This document shows positions 1 to 7,208 of a stretch of 22,204 bases of DNA, in pieces. Position 1 is the first letter of the stretch. The number at the start of each line of letters is the position of its first letter. The notes beneath the pieces were generated by a model. That model had not been told where the DNA came from. It made no database searches and saw nothing but the letters and a program-made list of their open reading frames with translations. Both the position numbers and the translations under genes were made by a program. Source of the DNA: Gracilaria caudata (Eukaryota > Rhodophyta > Florideophyceae > Gracilariales > Gracilariaceae); the NCBI GenBank assembly GCA_030374735.1, contig JASCIV010000376.1:1-22204 (forward strand), in the 5' to 3' direction.

Positions 1-49
1 GCCCCCAACCGCTCCCGCAAAACACACCCAAAGCAACAACAACGCCACA

Positions 50-988
50 ATGGCGCGCAAGCCGCACTGGGAACTTCACTCGCATCGCCGCGCACAGCTT
101 CTGCGCCAACACCCGCGCATCCGCCAGCTCTTCGGCCACGACGCGCGCACGCAGCTGTACGCGTACGCGTGCATCGCGCTGCAGCTGCTGCTCGCGTACT
201 TCAGTCGCGCCTCGTTGCTCACCGCGCTGGCGCTGGGCGTGTCGCTGGGACCGTACGTGGACGCCGCGTTGCTGTGCTTTCTGCACGAGGCCACGCACAT
301 GTTGGTGTTTCGGCGCGCGCGATGGAACCGCTTGATTGCGATCGCGGCCAACTTGCCGTTGTTGCTGCCGATCAGCGAGGTGCATCGCCAGCACCACGCG
401 CGCCACCACGCGTCGCTGGGCGACGCGCAGCACGACGTGGACGTGCCGTGCGGCTGGGAAGTGCGTCTGATTGCGAACAAGCGCGCGGCAAAGGCGCTGT
501 GGTTGATGCTCAACATGCTGGTGTTACCGGCGCGTTCGCTGTGTCGATTGCCCATTGTCGCGGACGTTTATCTGGTTGTCAACTGGCTCAGTTGTCTTGT
601 GTTCACTCTAACAATTGCGCACTATTCGCGCACCTCTCTACTTTTCCTCATTGTGTCGTTGCTCAACGCGCAGGGCTTGCACCCCGCCAACGCGCGCCAG
701 ATCCAGCGGCACGTGTTCGACGGCAGTGAGCGCATGCGCGTGGACGACGAACACGCGCCGGCCACCTACTCGTACTACGGACCGCTCAATGCGCTCATGC
801 TCAACGTGGGCTACCACGTCGAACACCACGACTTCCCGCGCATCCCGTGCACCAGACTGCCGCAGCTGCGCGCGCTCGCCGGCGAGCAATGGTACCCCAG
901 CGCGCGCGCGCATCGCTCGCGCGGCGTGCGCGACGTGCTCAACTTTGTGTGCAACGAGCGCATTTCGCTGGCCGATTTCGCGCGCTGA
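50..988 (+). CDS. Sphingolipid Delta4-desaturase (DES/DEGS1-like)
   Basis: This 312-residue protein fits the ER-membrane dihydroceramide Delta4-desaturase family (about 320 residues), which introduces the 4,5-trans double bond into the sphingoid base using a di-iron centre. The family N-terminus is recognisable (PHWELHSHRRAQLLRQHP, residues 5-22). Three histidine boxes are present: HEATH at 79-83, HARHH at 116-120 (inside a His-rich HRQHHARHH) and HVEHH at 256-260, the last in the typical context NVGYHVEHHDFP, preceded by TYSYYGPLN. Hydrophobic stretches near 36-75, 95-108 and 165-205 would be the membrane spans. The ATG at 50 has A at -3 and G at +4. Departures from the usual family pattern: box 1 lacks the following Asn and box 3 has Val where Asn is usual. 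The family assignment is strong. Delta4-desaturase versus C4-hydroxylase activity cannot be decided from sequence alone. Its stop lies 70 nt from that of the convergent BI-1 gene. Confidence 0.9.
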   Translation: MARKPHWELHSHRRAQLLRQHPRIRQLFGHDARTQLYAYACIALQLLLAYFSRASLLTALALGVSLGPYVDAALLCFLHEATHMLVFRRARWNRLIAIAANLPLLLPISEVHRQHHARHHASLGDAQHDVDVPCGWEVRLIANKRAAKALWLMLNMLVLPARSLCRLPIVADVYLVVNWLSCLVFTLTIAHYSRTSLLFLIVSLLNAQGLHPANARQIQRHVFDGSERMRVDDEHAPATYSYYGPLNALMLNVGYHVEHHDFPRIPCTRLPQLRALAGEQWYPSARAHRSRGVRDVLNFVCNERISLADFAR

Positions 989-1035
989 GCGCCGCATACC
1001 ACACGCGCGCTGTCGCAGATACAACCAATGACACA

Positions 1036-1056
1036 GCCACGCGTGGCCGTTTTTTT
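1036..1056. repeat. 12-bp palindrome plus T-run in convergent spacer
   Basis: A perfect 12-bp palindrome, GCCACGCGTGGC (1036-1047), is followed two bases later by seven Ts. It lies in the 70-nt spacer between the convergent stop codons of the desaturase and BI-1 genes. A role in 3' end formation is inference; the overlapping 3' untranslated regions of the two genes must share this short spacer. Confidence 0.4.
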
Positions 1057-1058
1057 GT

Positions 1059-1802
1059 TTACAGCTCGTCGCCACGCGCCTTGTTGCGCCGATCGCGCCT
1101 TTCGTCGCGCTGCCGGCGCGCGCGTTGGTTGGCCATGATCACCATAATGTGGCGCACAATCGCCGCAAAGTCAATAAACAGCTCCAGCGCGTGTCGCAGA
1201 TGGTCCCTATCGCCCGCGTGCGCCTTCTCCATGATCAGCTGCGTGTCGTACAGCACGAAGCCGCAGAACATCATCAGCCCGAGGTACAGGTACGGCATCA
1301 GTGGCACCGCCTTCGGCCACCACAGCCCCACAAGCGACACCACGCACATGCCGAACAGCGCCGTGAACAGAAACGAGCCCAGAAACAGGTACGACCGGCG
1401 CCTGGCCAGAATGGCCGACAGCGAGCAGCACGCGAACACCAGCGTGGCGCCCAGCAGCGCCAGCGGCGCTATGCTGGCGTCCACGTCCATCACAGCGCGC
1501 AGCAGCGGCCCTATCGCGCCGCCGTCCACCGCCGCAAACGCCAGGAACGCCCACCAGCGCCGCTTGGAGTGCGCCGGCTGCCAGTTGAAGTACAACAGCG
1601 ACGGAAGCACCGCCAAAGAGCACAGCGTGCTTGGCCAGTACACGCCCGCGCTCACGCTGCGCTGCATGAGCAGCGCGGAAACCGACGCCACCAGCATCGC
1701 GCTGGTGAGCGCGTTGTACACGCGACGAAGATGCTTGTGAACCACCGGATCCACGCGCGAAGTGAGCGAGTTGAGATAACGCGTAGCAGAAGAGGTAGCC
1801 AT
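1059..1802 (-). CDS. Bax inhibitor-1 family protein (TMBIM/LFG)
   Basis: This 247-residue polytopic membrane protein matches the Bax inhibitor-1 family, ER proteins that modulate calcium leak and stress-induced cell death. The diagnostic C-terminal half is clear: GLMMFCGFVLYDTQLIMEK around 175-193, then a GDRDHLRHALELFIDF region to about 212. Asp186 (YDTQ) and Asp211 (FIDF) correspond to the conserved acidic pair linked to pH-dependent calcium leak in the family. About six to seven hydrophobic segments can be seen between residues 32 and 224, followed by a basic tail (residues 226-244). The tail ends GDEL, which looks like an ER-retrieval tetrapeptide, although this family's C-terminus is expected in the cytosol. 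I chose the ATG at 1802 because it gives the family's usual length (human about 237) and has an A-rich context. The frame stays open further upstream but without another ATG. Confidence 0.92.
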   Translation of the reverse strand: MATSSATRYLNSLTSRVDPVVHKHLRRVYNALTSAMLVASVSALLMQRSVSAGVYWPSTLCSLAVLPSLLYFNWQPAHSKRRWWAFLAFAAVDGGAIGPLLRAVMDVDASIAPLALLGATLVFACCSLSAILARRRSYLFLGSFLFTALFGMCVVSLVGLWWPKAVPLMPYLYLGLMMFCGFVLYDTQLIMEKAHAGDRDHLRHALELFIDFAAIVRHIMVIMANQRARRQRDERRDRRNKARGDEL

Positions 1803-2146
1803 TTTTTTTTTGTCACAACCCAGAGAACGTAACGGAGACCACGACGAAGACGACGACGACTCACTGCGGAAGGCGCGGTGGTTGGAAGGGCAGGAGCGAA
1901 CGCGCTTTTTTAGCTTGGGCACTTTTTGCACCCTCCACGCCAAGCCGCGCGCCGATTGGCGCCATACAGATTGACCGCGTCCACATGCACCAGCAGCGTC
2001 GCCACACGTGCCCAGCGCGCAACGCTCCAGCACCTCCCCCCATGCCACCTCACCGCGCCACCAACGCACGCAATCTCCGTCACCTCCACACACGCCCTGT
2101 CGCTCCCCTCGTGTCACGTCCCCCACGCCAACCGCGCAAAAAGCTA
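1803..2146. promoter_or_regulatory. Divergent promoter, BI-1 / DUF1295 genes
   Basis: A 344-nt region lies between two divergent start codons. Next to the BI-1 start is a run of nine or ten Ts on the plus strand, so the BI-1 leader ends in an A-tract. The half near the DUF1295 gene is C-rich on the plus strand and poor in G. I see no clear TATA box. Open frames across it are extensions of the flanking genes without ATG support. Confidence 0.5.
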
Positions 2147-3103
2147 ATGCACGCGCTGTGCTTCGTACCCACCGCGCCGCTGCGTCTGGGCCGCGCGCTG
2201 CTGGCGCGCTCGCCGCGCGTCACCATGTCGCTCTGGCGCTCCGCCGCAGTCACTGCGGCGTACCAGGCGCTATTCGGTGTGATAGCATACGCGCGTCGCA
2301 TCGACACGCTCACCGACTTTGCAGCCACCTCCAACGCCGCGTTGCTCGCGCTGCTCGCGTACATGCGCAGCTCTCGCGCCGCGCGCCAGCGCGCAACGTG
2401 CGCAATGGTGGGCGCGTGGGCGATGCGGCTGGGCGCGTTCCTGCTGCGACGCATCCTGCGCTGGGGCGAGGACCGTCGCCTGGACCGCTTTCGGCGCGAC
2501 GCGCGCATGGCCACGCTGTTTTGGACGATGCAGGGCGCGTGGATCTGGACCATCACGCTGCCGATGGTGGCGGTGTGCGCGCAGCCGACGCAGCCGCTGT
2601 TGCGCGCCGTGGACTGCGTGGGGTGGGCGCTGTATGGCGCGGGGCTGCTGATCGAGACCGTGGCGGACTGGCAGAAGCTGCGCGCGGGCGACCGCGCAAA
2701 GTGGATGAACGTGGGGCTGTGGAAGTTGTCGCGACACCCCAACTACTTTGGCGAGATTCTGGTGTGGACGGGCGTGTACTTGTCGAGCGTGTCGGCGTTG
2801 TCGGGACTGCAGCACGTGGCGGTGCTGAGCCCGCTGTTCACCGCGTGGCTGCTGCTGTTCGTGAGCGGCGTGCCGCTGCTGGAGCAAAGCGCCGATCGCA
2901 AGTTCGCAAACGACGCGCGGTACGTGGCGTACAAGAGGAGCACCAGCGTGCTGCTTCCGATGCCCAGCGCAGTGTACACGCGCCTGCCGCCGTGGTTCAG
3001 GAAGACGCTGCTGTTCGACTTTGACATGTACGACAACGTGCAGCGCTACCAGAGCGTGCAGCAACAGCACCGCGACGGCGGCGGCTCTTCGCCCGACAAG
3101 TAG
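2147..3103 (+). CDS. DUF1295 / steroid 5-alpha-reductase-like membrane protein
   Basis: This 318-residue protein belongs to the DUF1295 branch (PF06966) of the steroid-reductase/isoprenylcysteine-methyltransferase-like membrane enzymes. The signature is GLWKLSRHPNYFGE at residues 190-203, followed by a hydrophobic stretch and the C-terminal ARYVAYKRSTSVLLP block (257-271). Hydrophobic segments lie near 33-48, 64-73, 124-145, 155-170, 204-218 and 226-245. Reductase activity on a lipid or steroid substrate using NADPH is inferred from family membership; the substrate is unknown. Start choice is uncertain. The ATG at 2147 gives an N-terminus rich in Arg, Leu and Ala with no acidic residue in its first 50 positions, which could be organelle targeting. 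The ATG at 2225 has a stronger Kozak context (CACCATGTCG) and would remove 26 residues without touching the family core. The stop is 39 nt from that of the convergent phosphoglucomutase gene. Confidence 0.85.
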   Translation: MHALCFVPTAPLRLGRALLARSPRVTMSLWRSAAVTAAYQALFGVIAYARRIDTLTDFAATSNAALLALLAYMRSSRAARQRATCAMVGAWAMRLGAFLLRRILRWGEDRRLDRFRRDARMATLFWTMQGAWIWTITLPMVAVCAQPTQPLLRAVDCVGWALYGAGLLIETVADWQKLRAGDRAKWMNVGLWKLSRHPNYFGEILVWTGVYLSSVSALSGLQHVAVLSPLFTAWLLLFVSGVPLLEQSADRKFANDARYVAYKRSTSVLLPMPSAVYTRLPPWFRKTLLFDFDMYDNVQRYQSVQQQHRDGGGSSPDK

Positions 3104-3142
3104 CAAACAAACACACATATCTATTTGTATCATAACGTCGTC

Positions 3143-4966
3143 TCACGTGATCACCGTCGGCTTGTCACGTCCAGTGAACTGTTGCAGCTTGGACACCTTC
3201 AACGCCAGCTCGATGAACGGCTTGAGCGCCACCTGCGCGTCTTCCTTCTGCGCCGCCTCCTCGCCCTCGTATCGCTCCACGTACATGCGGATCGTCGCGC
3301 CAGAGGAGCCCGTGCCGGACAGTCTGAAAATCACCCGACTGCCATCGCTAAACACAAACCGACGCCCCTGTCCCTTCGCCTCCGACCCATCCACCGGGTC
3401 CACGTACGAAAAGTTATCCGCCACCGCCACCTTCGTGTCAAACTCTTCGTCCAGCGTCATCAGCTCATCTTCCGACGCGCGCGCCGCATTCATGCCCGCC
3501 TGCAGCTCATCCAAGTGAGCCATCATCGCGTTCGCGCTCTCACTGTCCACTTCCTCGTAGTCATACCGCGAAAAGTAGTTTCGCCCATACTTTTTCCAGT
3601 GTTCGCTCACAATCTGCTCAATGCTCATAATCTTGTCCTTGCCCTCACTCTCGTACGCAATGATCGATAACCACGCCAAGACCGCAAAGATGCCGTCCTT
3701 CTCCCTCACATGATCCGAGCCCGTTCCAAACGACTCCTCGCCGCAAATCTGCGCCCTACCAGCGTCCATCAAGTTGCCAAAGTACTTCCATCCCGTAGGA
3801 ACCTCATGCAATTCAATACCCAGTCCCTTTGCCACGCGATCCAACGCGCCCGCCGTGGGCATACTACGCGCCACGCCCTTCAACCCGCCCGCAAAGTACG
3901 GAATCGCCTGCACAGCCTTTGCCGCAATCACCGCCACCGAATCAGACGGCGTCACGAAGAAGCCGCGCCCCAGAATCATGTTACGATCGCCGTCTCCGTC
4001 CGACGCGGCACCCATCACAGGCGCGTCTGCGTTCTGTTCGGGGTCGCATTTGGCCACCAACTGCGCGGCGTACGTGAGATTGGGGTCTGGATGACCGCCG
4101 CCAAAGTCCTCTAACGGCTCTGCGCGCATCACGCAGTCGGGTTTTCCGCCCAACATCTCCACGAAGATGCGACGACCGTACGGACCGGTCACGCCGCTCA
4201 TGGCGTCGAACAGAAACGAGAAATCTGGGCGCGCAAACAACGCGCACAGTTTCTCAAAGTCGAACATGGAACGAAGCAGATTGACGTAGTCATCGGCAGA
4301 ATCGATGATTTCAATGGTGAAGGTGGAATTGTCGGACACATTTGTAAAGCTGGCTGAGCCCTTCACGGAAAGATCGACGCTCGAAAACGGGTCTTGCTCC
4401 ACAGACGAATCGGGAAGCGTTGCATACTTGTACTCCGATATGGATTTGGTATTGGCGAAAATGCGCGAGGTAACACCCTCAGGCGCAGGTCCACCGTTCG
4501 AGACGTTGTACTTGATTCCAAAGTCATTGGTAGGACCACCCGGATTATGACTGGCGGTGAGAATAATGCCACCATACAAACTCTGTGCACGGATCACCGC
4601 GCTCATTGCGGGTGTGCAGAGAATGCCATTGTGCCCAATCTTGACATGTTTGACACCATTCGCAGCGGCGATTCGACAGATGATGCGAATGGCGTCGGTA
4701 TTCCAGTACCGTCCATCTCCACCCAACGCAATGGTCGATCCACTCAATCCATCCAGAGAAGAAAACAGCGATTGCACCCAGTTGTGAAGGTAATTCGGCT
4801 GCTGAAACACGGCAACCTTTTTGCGTAGACCGGATGTGCCGGTCTTCTGCCCCTCGATGGGCGCGGTGGGCACAGAAGTTACGCTGAAACACGCACTCAT
4901 GCTTGCTCGAGAGCAGGTTGGCGACGGCGAAGAGGGCGAGGTGCACGTCAGTACCGCCGGACGCAT
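3143..4966 (-). CDS. PGM: Phosphoglucomutase (alpha-D-glucose 1,6-phosphomutase)
   Basis: This 607-residue enzyme interconverts glucose 1-phosphate and glucose 6-phosphate, linking glycolysis to storage-glucan and nucleotide-sugar synthesis. All hallmark loops are present: the N-terminal GQKTGTSGLRKKV, the phosphoserine loop TASHNPGG (Ser139 of this start), the Mg-binding DGDGDRN loop, the sugar-binding GEESFGTGSDHVREKDG and the C-terminal phosphate-binding RLSGTGSSGATIRMY. The first in-frame ATG is at 4966. It adds 22 Ser/Pro/Thr-rich residues relative to the ATG at 4900, which gives 585 residues and an N-terminus of usual family length. The frame stays open beyond 4966 to about 5068 but without an ATG. 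TACTGAC, a branch-site-like string, lies at 4947-4953 on the minus strand and is followed by a pyrimidine-rich stretch, so a leader intron just before the 4900 start is possible. Cytosolic versus plastid location is therefore unresolved. The coding part is intronless. Confidence 0.95.
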   Translation of the reverse strand: MRPAVLTCTSPSSPSPTCSRASMSACFSVTSVPTAPIEGQKTGTSGLRKKVAVFQQPNYLHNWVQSLFSSLDGLSGSTIALGGDGRYWNTDAIRIICRIAAANGVKHVKIGHNGILCTPAMSAVIRAQSLYGGIILTASHNPGGPTNDFGIKYNVSNGGPAPEGVTSRIFANTKSISEYKYATLPDSSVEQDPFSSVDLSVKGSASFTNVSDNSTFTIEIIDSADDYVNLLRSMFDFEKLCALFARPDFSFLFDAMSGVTGPYGRRIFVEMLGGKPDCVMRAEPLEDFGGGHPDPNLTYAAQLVAKCDPEQNADAPVMGAASDGDGDRNMILGRGFFVTPSDSVAVIAAKAVQAIPYFAGGLKGVARSMPTAGALDRVAKGLGIELHEVPTGWKYFGNLMDAGRAQICGEESFGTGSDHVREKDGIFAVLAWLSIIAYESEGKDKIMSIEQIVSEHWKKYGRNYFSRYDYEEVDSESANAMMAHLDELQAGMNAARASEDELMTLDEEFDTKVAVADNFSYVDPVDGSEAKGQGRRFVFSDGSRVIFRLSGTGSSGATIRMYVERYEGEEAAQKEDAQVALKPFIELALKVSKLQQFTGRDKPTVIT

Positions 4967-5674
4967 CGACGGCAGGGGCGCGAGGTTTTTGAGCGGTGCA
5001 TGCTGCTGGAAAACAGCGCGATTGCAGCGCGAAGATACACGAAAATCATGTACAGCAGAATGGACCACTTGTCAGTCGGCGAATGGACCAACTCCTTGGT
5101 AAAGCATCTCGCGCGCGTCCAATTCAGCGCCGACGTCAGAAGTTGTGACTCTCACAACGTGCATCGCCAGAGTTGTGAAGTATCTATCGAAGTGCGCTGT
5201 CAGCTGAGCACGCAGCGCAGGCTCCCGCCGCGGAACAGTGAGCACACGCGCCCTCAGCAGCGTGCAGTTTTTAGATACGACGGAAGATACTCAAAAAGTG
5301 TCTGTCGTAGGCCATGATGCATCACACAGCGACGAACACAACTCGCCGAGGCGGCGTTTCGCAGGCAAACAGATTCCGCACAGCTGCGCGCAAAAATACC
5401 GCCCACGCCGTCCAATCAGCCGCGGCCCTGCGCCACGCAAAGCGCCTTCATGCCGCTGCGCGCCTCCACACGTCGCCCAATCATCCCCGTCAAAGCGCCG
5501 CCCGGTCGACGTGGCAGCTCACGTCATGTCGCGGTGCGCCGCGAATATTCGCCACGAGCACGTGCAACGTGTACGACGCGCGTCATCAACAGCCACCTCA
5601 AATAGCTGCCCCATCCCCCACCCCCCCGCTGCCTGTCCCCGTCGTCGTCAGTTGCTCGCCTTCTTCCGTTACCA
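4967..5674. promoter_or_regulatory. Divergent promoter, phosphoglucomutase / carrier genes
   Basis: About 700 nt lie between divergent starts. It holds three copies of GTTGTGA (5142-5148 direct, 5152-5158 inverted, 5172-5178 direct) and a palindromic CACGTG at 5559-5564. The last 60 nt before the carrier start are C-rich. Several open frames cross it, but none has family features or a convincing start. Confidence 0.45.
5142..5178. repeat. GTTGTGA cluster (two direct, one inverted)
   Basis: GTTGTGA at 5142-5148 is followed after CTC by its reverse complement TCACAAC at 5152-5158. A further direct copy, AGTTGTGA, sits at 5171-5178, exactly 30 nt after the first AGTTGTGA (5141). This spacing and symmetry in a divergent promoter suggest a transcription-factor site; that role is inference. 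Confidence 0.45.
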
Positions 5675-6703
5675 ATGTCTCTTTCGACGGTGTACACCAG
5701 GGTTCAGCCGCCCGTGTGTCGGCGACCTCCGCACGCCACGCCGCCAGAGCCGCCGCCAATCGACTGGACGCGCGTCAAATCCACCTCGTTCGCCGCCGCG
5801 CTCGCCACCTTTCTGTCGCAGATCCCGTCCGCGCCGCTCGATCTCGCCTCCAAGCTCGTGCAAAACGGCGCCAAGCGCACGCCCAACACGCTGCCTGTCG
5901 CGCTTGCACAGCTGTTCAAACACCACTCGTGGCGCGAAATCGCGTCCGTCATCTGCATGGGATGCGTCAAGCGCGTGCCCACAAAGGCGTTGACCGTGGC
6001 GTTTTTCGAGCTGGGTACGCAGCTGTTGATCAGACGTGAGCGCGTTGAGCATGTTTCTACTACGCAGCATTTGAACATTGCCACGCTTTCTGGTGTGATG
6101 GCTGTGATGCTCACGTTTCCGTTGCATTCGTTGTATTATGCCACCAGGAAGGGCGTGAGTTGTGCGCATGTGTTGCAGGCGTATACTACGCGACGCGGTG
6201 TGATGTTCTCAGGAGCGATTCCGGCATTAGCAAGCACTGTGCCAGCCGTGTTTGTGGACTACTCCATCTACAAGACGCTGCGCACCACCATCGACAACAA
6301 CAGCACCTCAAGCATGCCGTGCACCGTCAGTATCGTGGCCGCAGCAACCACCGCCAATCTACTGGGCGGCGTGCTGGCAGAGCCGTTCAAGGCGGTCAGT
6401 CGGCGTGTTGCAGTCGAATCCGTGAAGAATGTGAGCTGCGCGTCTGTTGCTGCCACCACTCGACATATGCTTCAGGCTGGACTGGGCGAGTTTTGGAGAG
6501 GGTATCAACGAAGGGTTGTTCGTTATGCCGTGTCGGCTGTGGTGAGCAAGAGCGCTGTGAGATATATTCGACATCCGAGACAGCAGCAGCCGCATGTCGC
6601 GCTGAGCGAGAGGGTGATGGTTCTGCCCGAGCGGCGCCGCGTTGGGTGGAACGCGTCGGCGCGGTTGGCGTACTCCATGTCGCATCCTTGTGCGCTTCGA
6701 TGA
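5675..6703 (+). CDS. Divergent mitochondrial carrier family-like protein
   Basis: This 342-residue protein has the three-repeat plan of mitochondrial solute carriers (PF00153), but the signature motifs are eroded. Repeat 1 has PLDLASK (54-60), where the family has PxDxxKxR/K. Repeat 2 has PLHSLYY (149-155), with the acidic residue replaced by His. Repeat 3 has PFKAVSRR (237-244). The second halves of the repeats are recognisable: WREIASVICMGCVKRVPTKALTVAFFELG near 86-114, GAIPALASTVPAVFVDYSIYK at 180-200 and EFWRGYQRRVVRY around 272-284. An N-terminal Pro-rich segment (12-28) and a basic C-terminal tail (299-342) flank the core. The ATG at 5675 has a good context (ACCAATGT). Weak acidic positions in the salt-bridge network suggest an unusual or non-transporting member. 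The substrate and the membrane (mitochondrial, plastid or other) cannot be assigned. Confidence 0.7.
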   Translation: MSLSTVYTRVQPPVCRRPPHATPPEPPPIDWTRVKSTSFAAALATFLSQIPSAPLDLASKLVQNGAKRTPNTLPVALAQLFKHHSWREIASVICMGCVKRVPTKALTVAFFELGTQLLIRRERVEHVSTTQHLNIATLSGVMAVMLTFPLHSLYYATRKGVSCAHVLQAYTTRRGVMFSGAIPALASTVPAVFVDYSIYKTLRTTIDNNSTSSMPCTVSIVAAATTANLLGGVLAEPFKAVSRRVAVESVKNVSCASVAATTRHMLQAGLGEFWRGYQRRVVRYAVSAVVSKSAVRYIRHPRQQQPHVALSERVMVLPERRRVGWNASARLAYSMSHPCALR

Positions 6704-6859
6704 CGCGCGATGACTTTGGTTTGAGCTTGACGGCTTATCTTATAATATAACACTTGTAACTATATCTAACAGACGCTTCCCATTCTCATAAACGAGTCGG
6801 CATAATTGAAAATGCATATCAGCGACGTGTTGAACTCATCGCATGCTCCTACTAGATCC

Positions 6860-6874
6860 GGCGCTTCAAGCGCC
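6860..6874. repeat. Palindrome GGCGCTT-C-AAGCGCC
   Basis: Seven-base arms, GGCGCTT (6860-6866) and AAGCGCC (6868-6874), are separated by a single C, giving a near-symmetric 15-bp site. It lies 330 nt upstream of the thioredoxin-NHL start, in an otherwise mixed-composition region. A dimeric regulator site is possible but unproven. Confidence 0.4.
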
Positions 6875-7043
6875 TAGGCGTCGCGATTCAACTCGCGTCC
6901 AAATTATTGCATTCTGTCCGCACCAACCAGATTGCTGCAAGTGGTGCGTACGCAGCCGCTAGCCCCGTGGCCATTGGCTCGTGCTTTGCGCGCTTTTCTC
7001 CCCCCCCGGGAGTGCAGCTGCTGCAACTGCGAACGATTGAGCA

Positions 7044-7208
7044 ATGGAAACGATCAATCATATGATTCTGAGAATAAGCGTAGGGCTATACAAAATGAAG
7101 AGAAACGCAATGTGGCGTTTCTCTTTCGCGGGCGAAGCACTTTTCCATACAAACAGTGTGCAGGTGCACAACGAAACGGCAGACACATCTCCCGTCCTGA
7201 ACACATGA
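7044..7208 (+). promoter_or_regulatory. Upstream ORF (54 codons) overlapping the main start by ATGA
   Basis: An ATG at 7044 opens a 54-codon frame that runs without a stop to TGA at 7206-7208. That TGA overlaps the ATG (7205-7207) of the thioredoxin-NHL gene, forming ATGA. The frame differs from that of the main protein. The predicted peptide is basic and unrecognised. If the 5' end of the mRNA lies upstream of 7044, ribosomes would have to reinitiate or leaky-scan to reach the main start, so translational control is plausible. Whether it is transcribed cannot be seen from DNA. Confidence 0.4.
7098..7125 (+). promoter_or_regulatory. 11-bp perfect hairpin in 5' leader
   Basis: AAGAGAAACGC (7098-7108) and GCGTTTCTCTT (7115-7125) are perfect reverse complements around the 6-nt loop AATGTG. 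The stem sits 80-107 nt upstream of the start codon of the thioredoxin-NHL gene and inside the upstream ORF. In RNA it would form a stable stem-loop. A regulatory role is inference. Confidence 0.5.

Larger units (their letters stand above)
6704..7204. promoter_or_regulatory. Promoter and leader of the thioredoxin-NHL gene
   Basis: This 501-nt stretch covers the 3' end of the carrier gene and the promoter and leader of the next gene. The first part is AT-rich (around 6738-6760). A palindromic GGCGCTT-C-AAGCGCC lies at 6860-6874. The last 160 nt hold an upstream ORF and an 11-bp hairpin, listed separately. The downstream frame is open from about 6932, but its first in-frame ATG is at 7205. Confidence 0.5.

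Noticed and set aside
76..555. Long minus-strand ORF under the desaturase
   Set aside because: It is a shadow of a strongly conserved plus-strand gene with high GC content.
1803..2126. Extension of the BI-1 protein upstream of ATG 1802
   Set aside because: It begins at GTG, has no ATG and lacks family similarity; the ATG at 1802 gives normal family length.
6932..7204. N-terminal extension of the Trx-NHL protein by 91 residues
   Set aside because: The frame is open but begins at TTG and has no in-frame ATG before 7205; the region fits a promoter and leader better.
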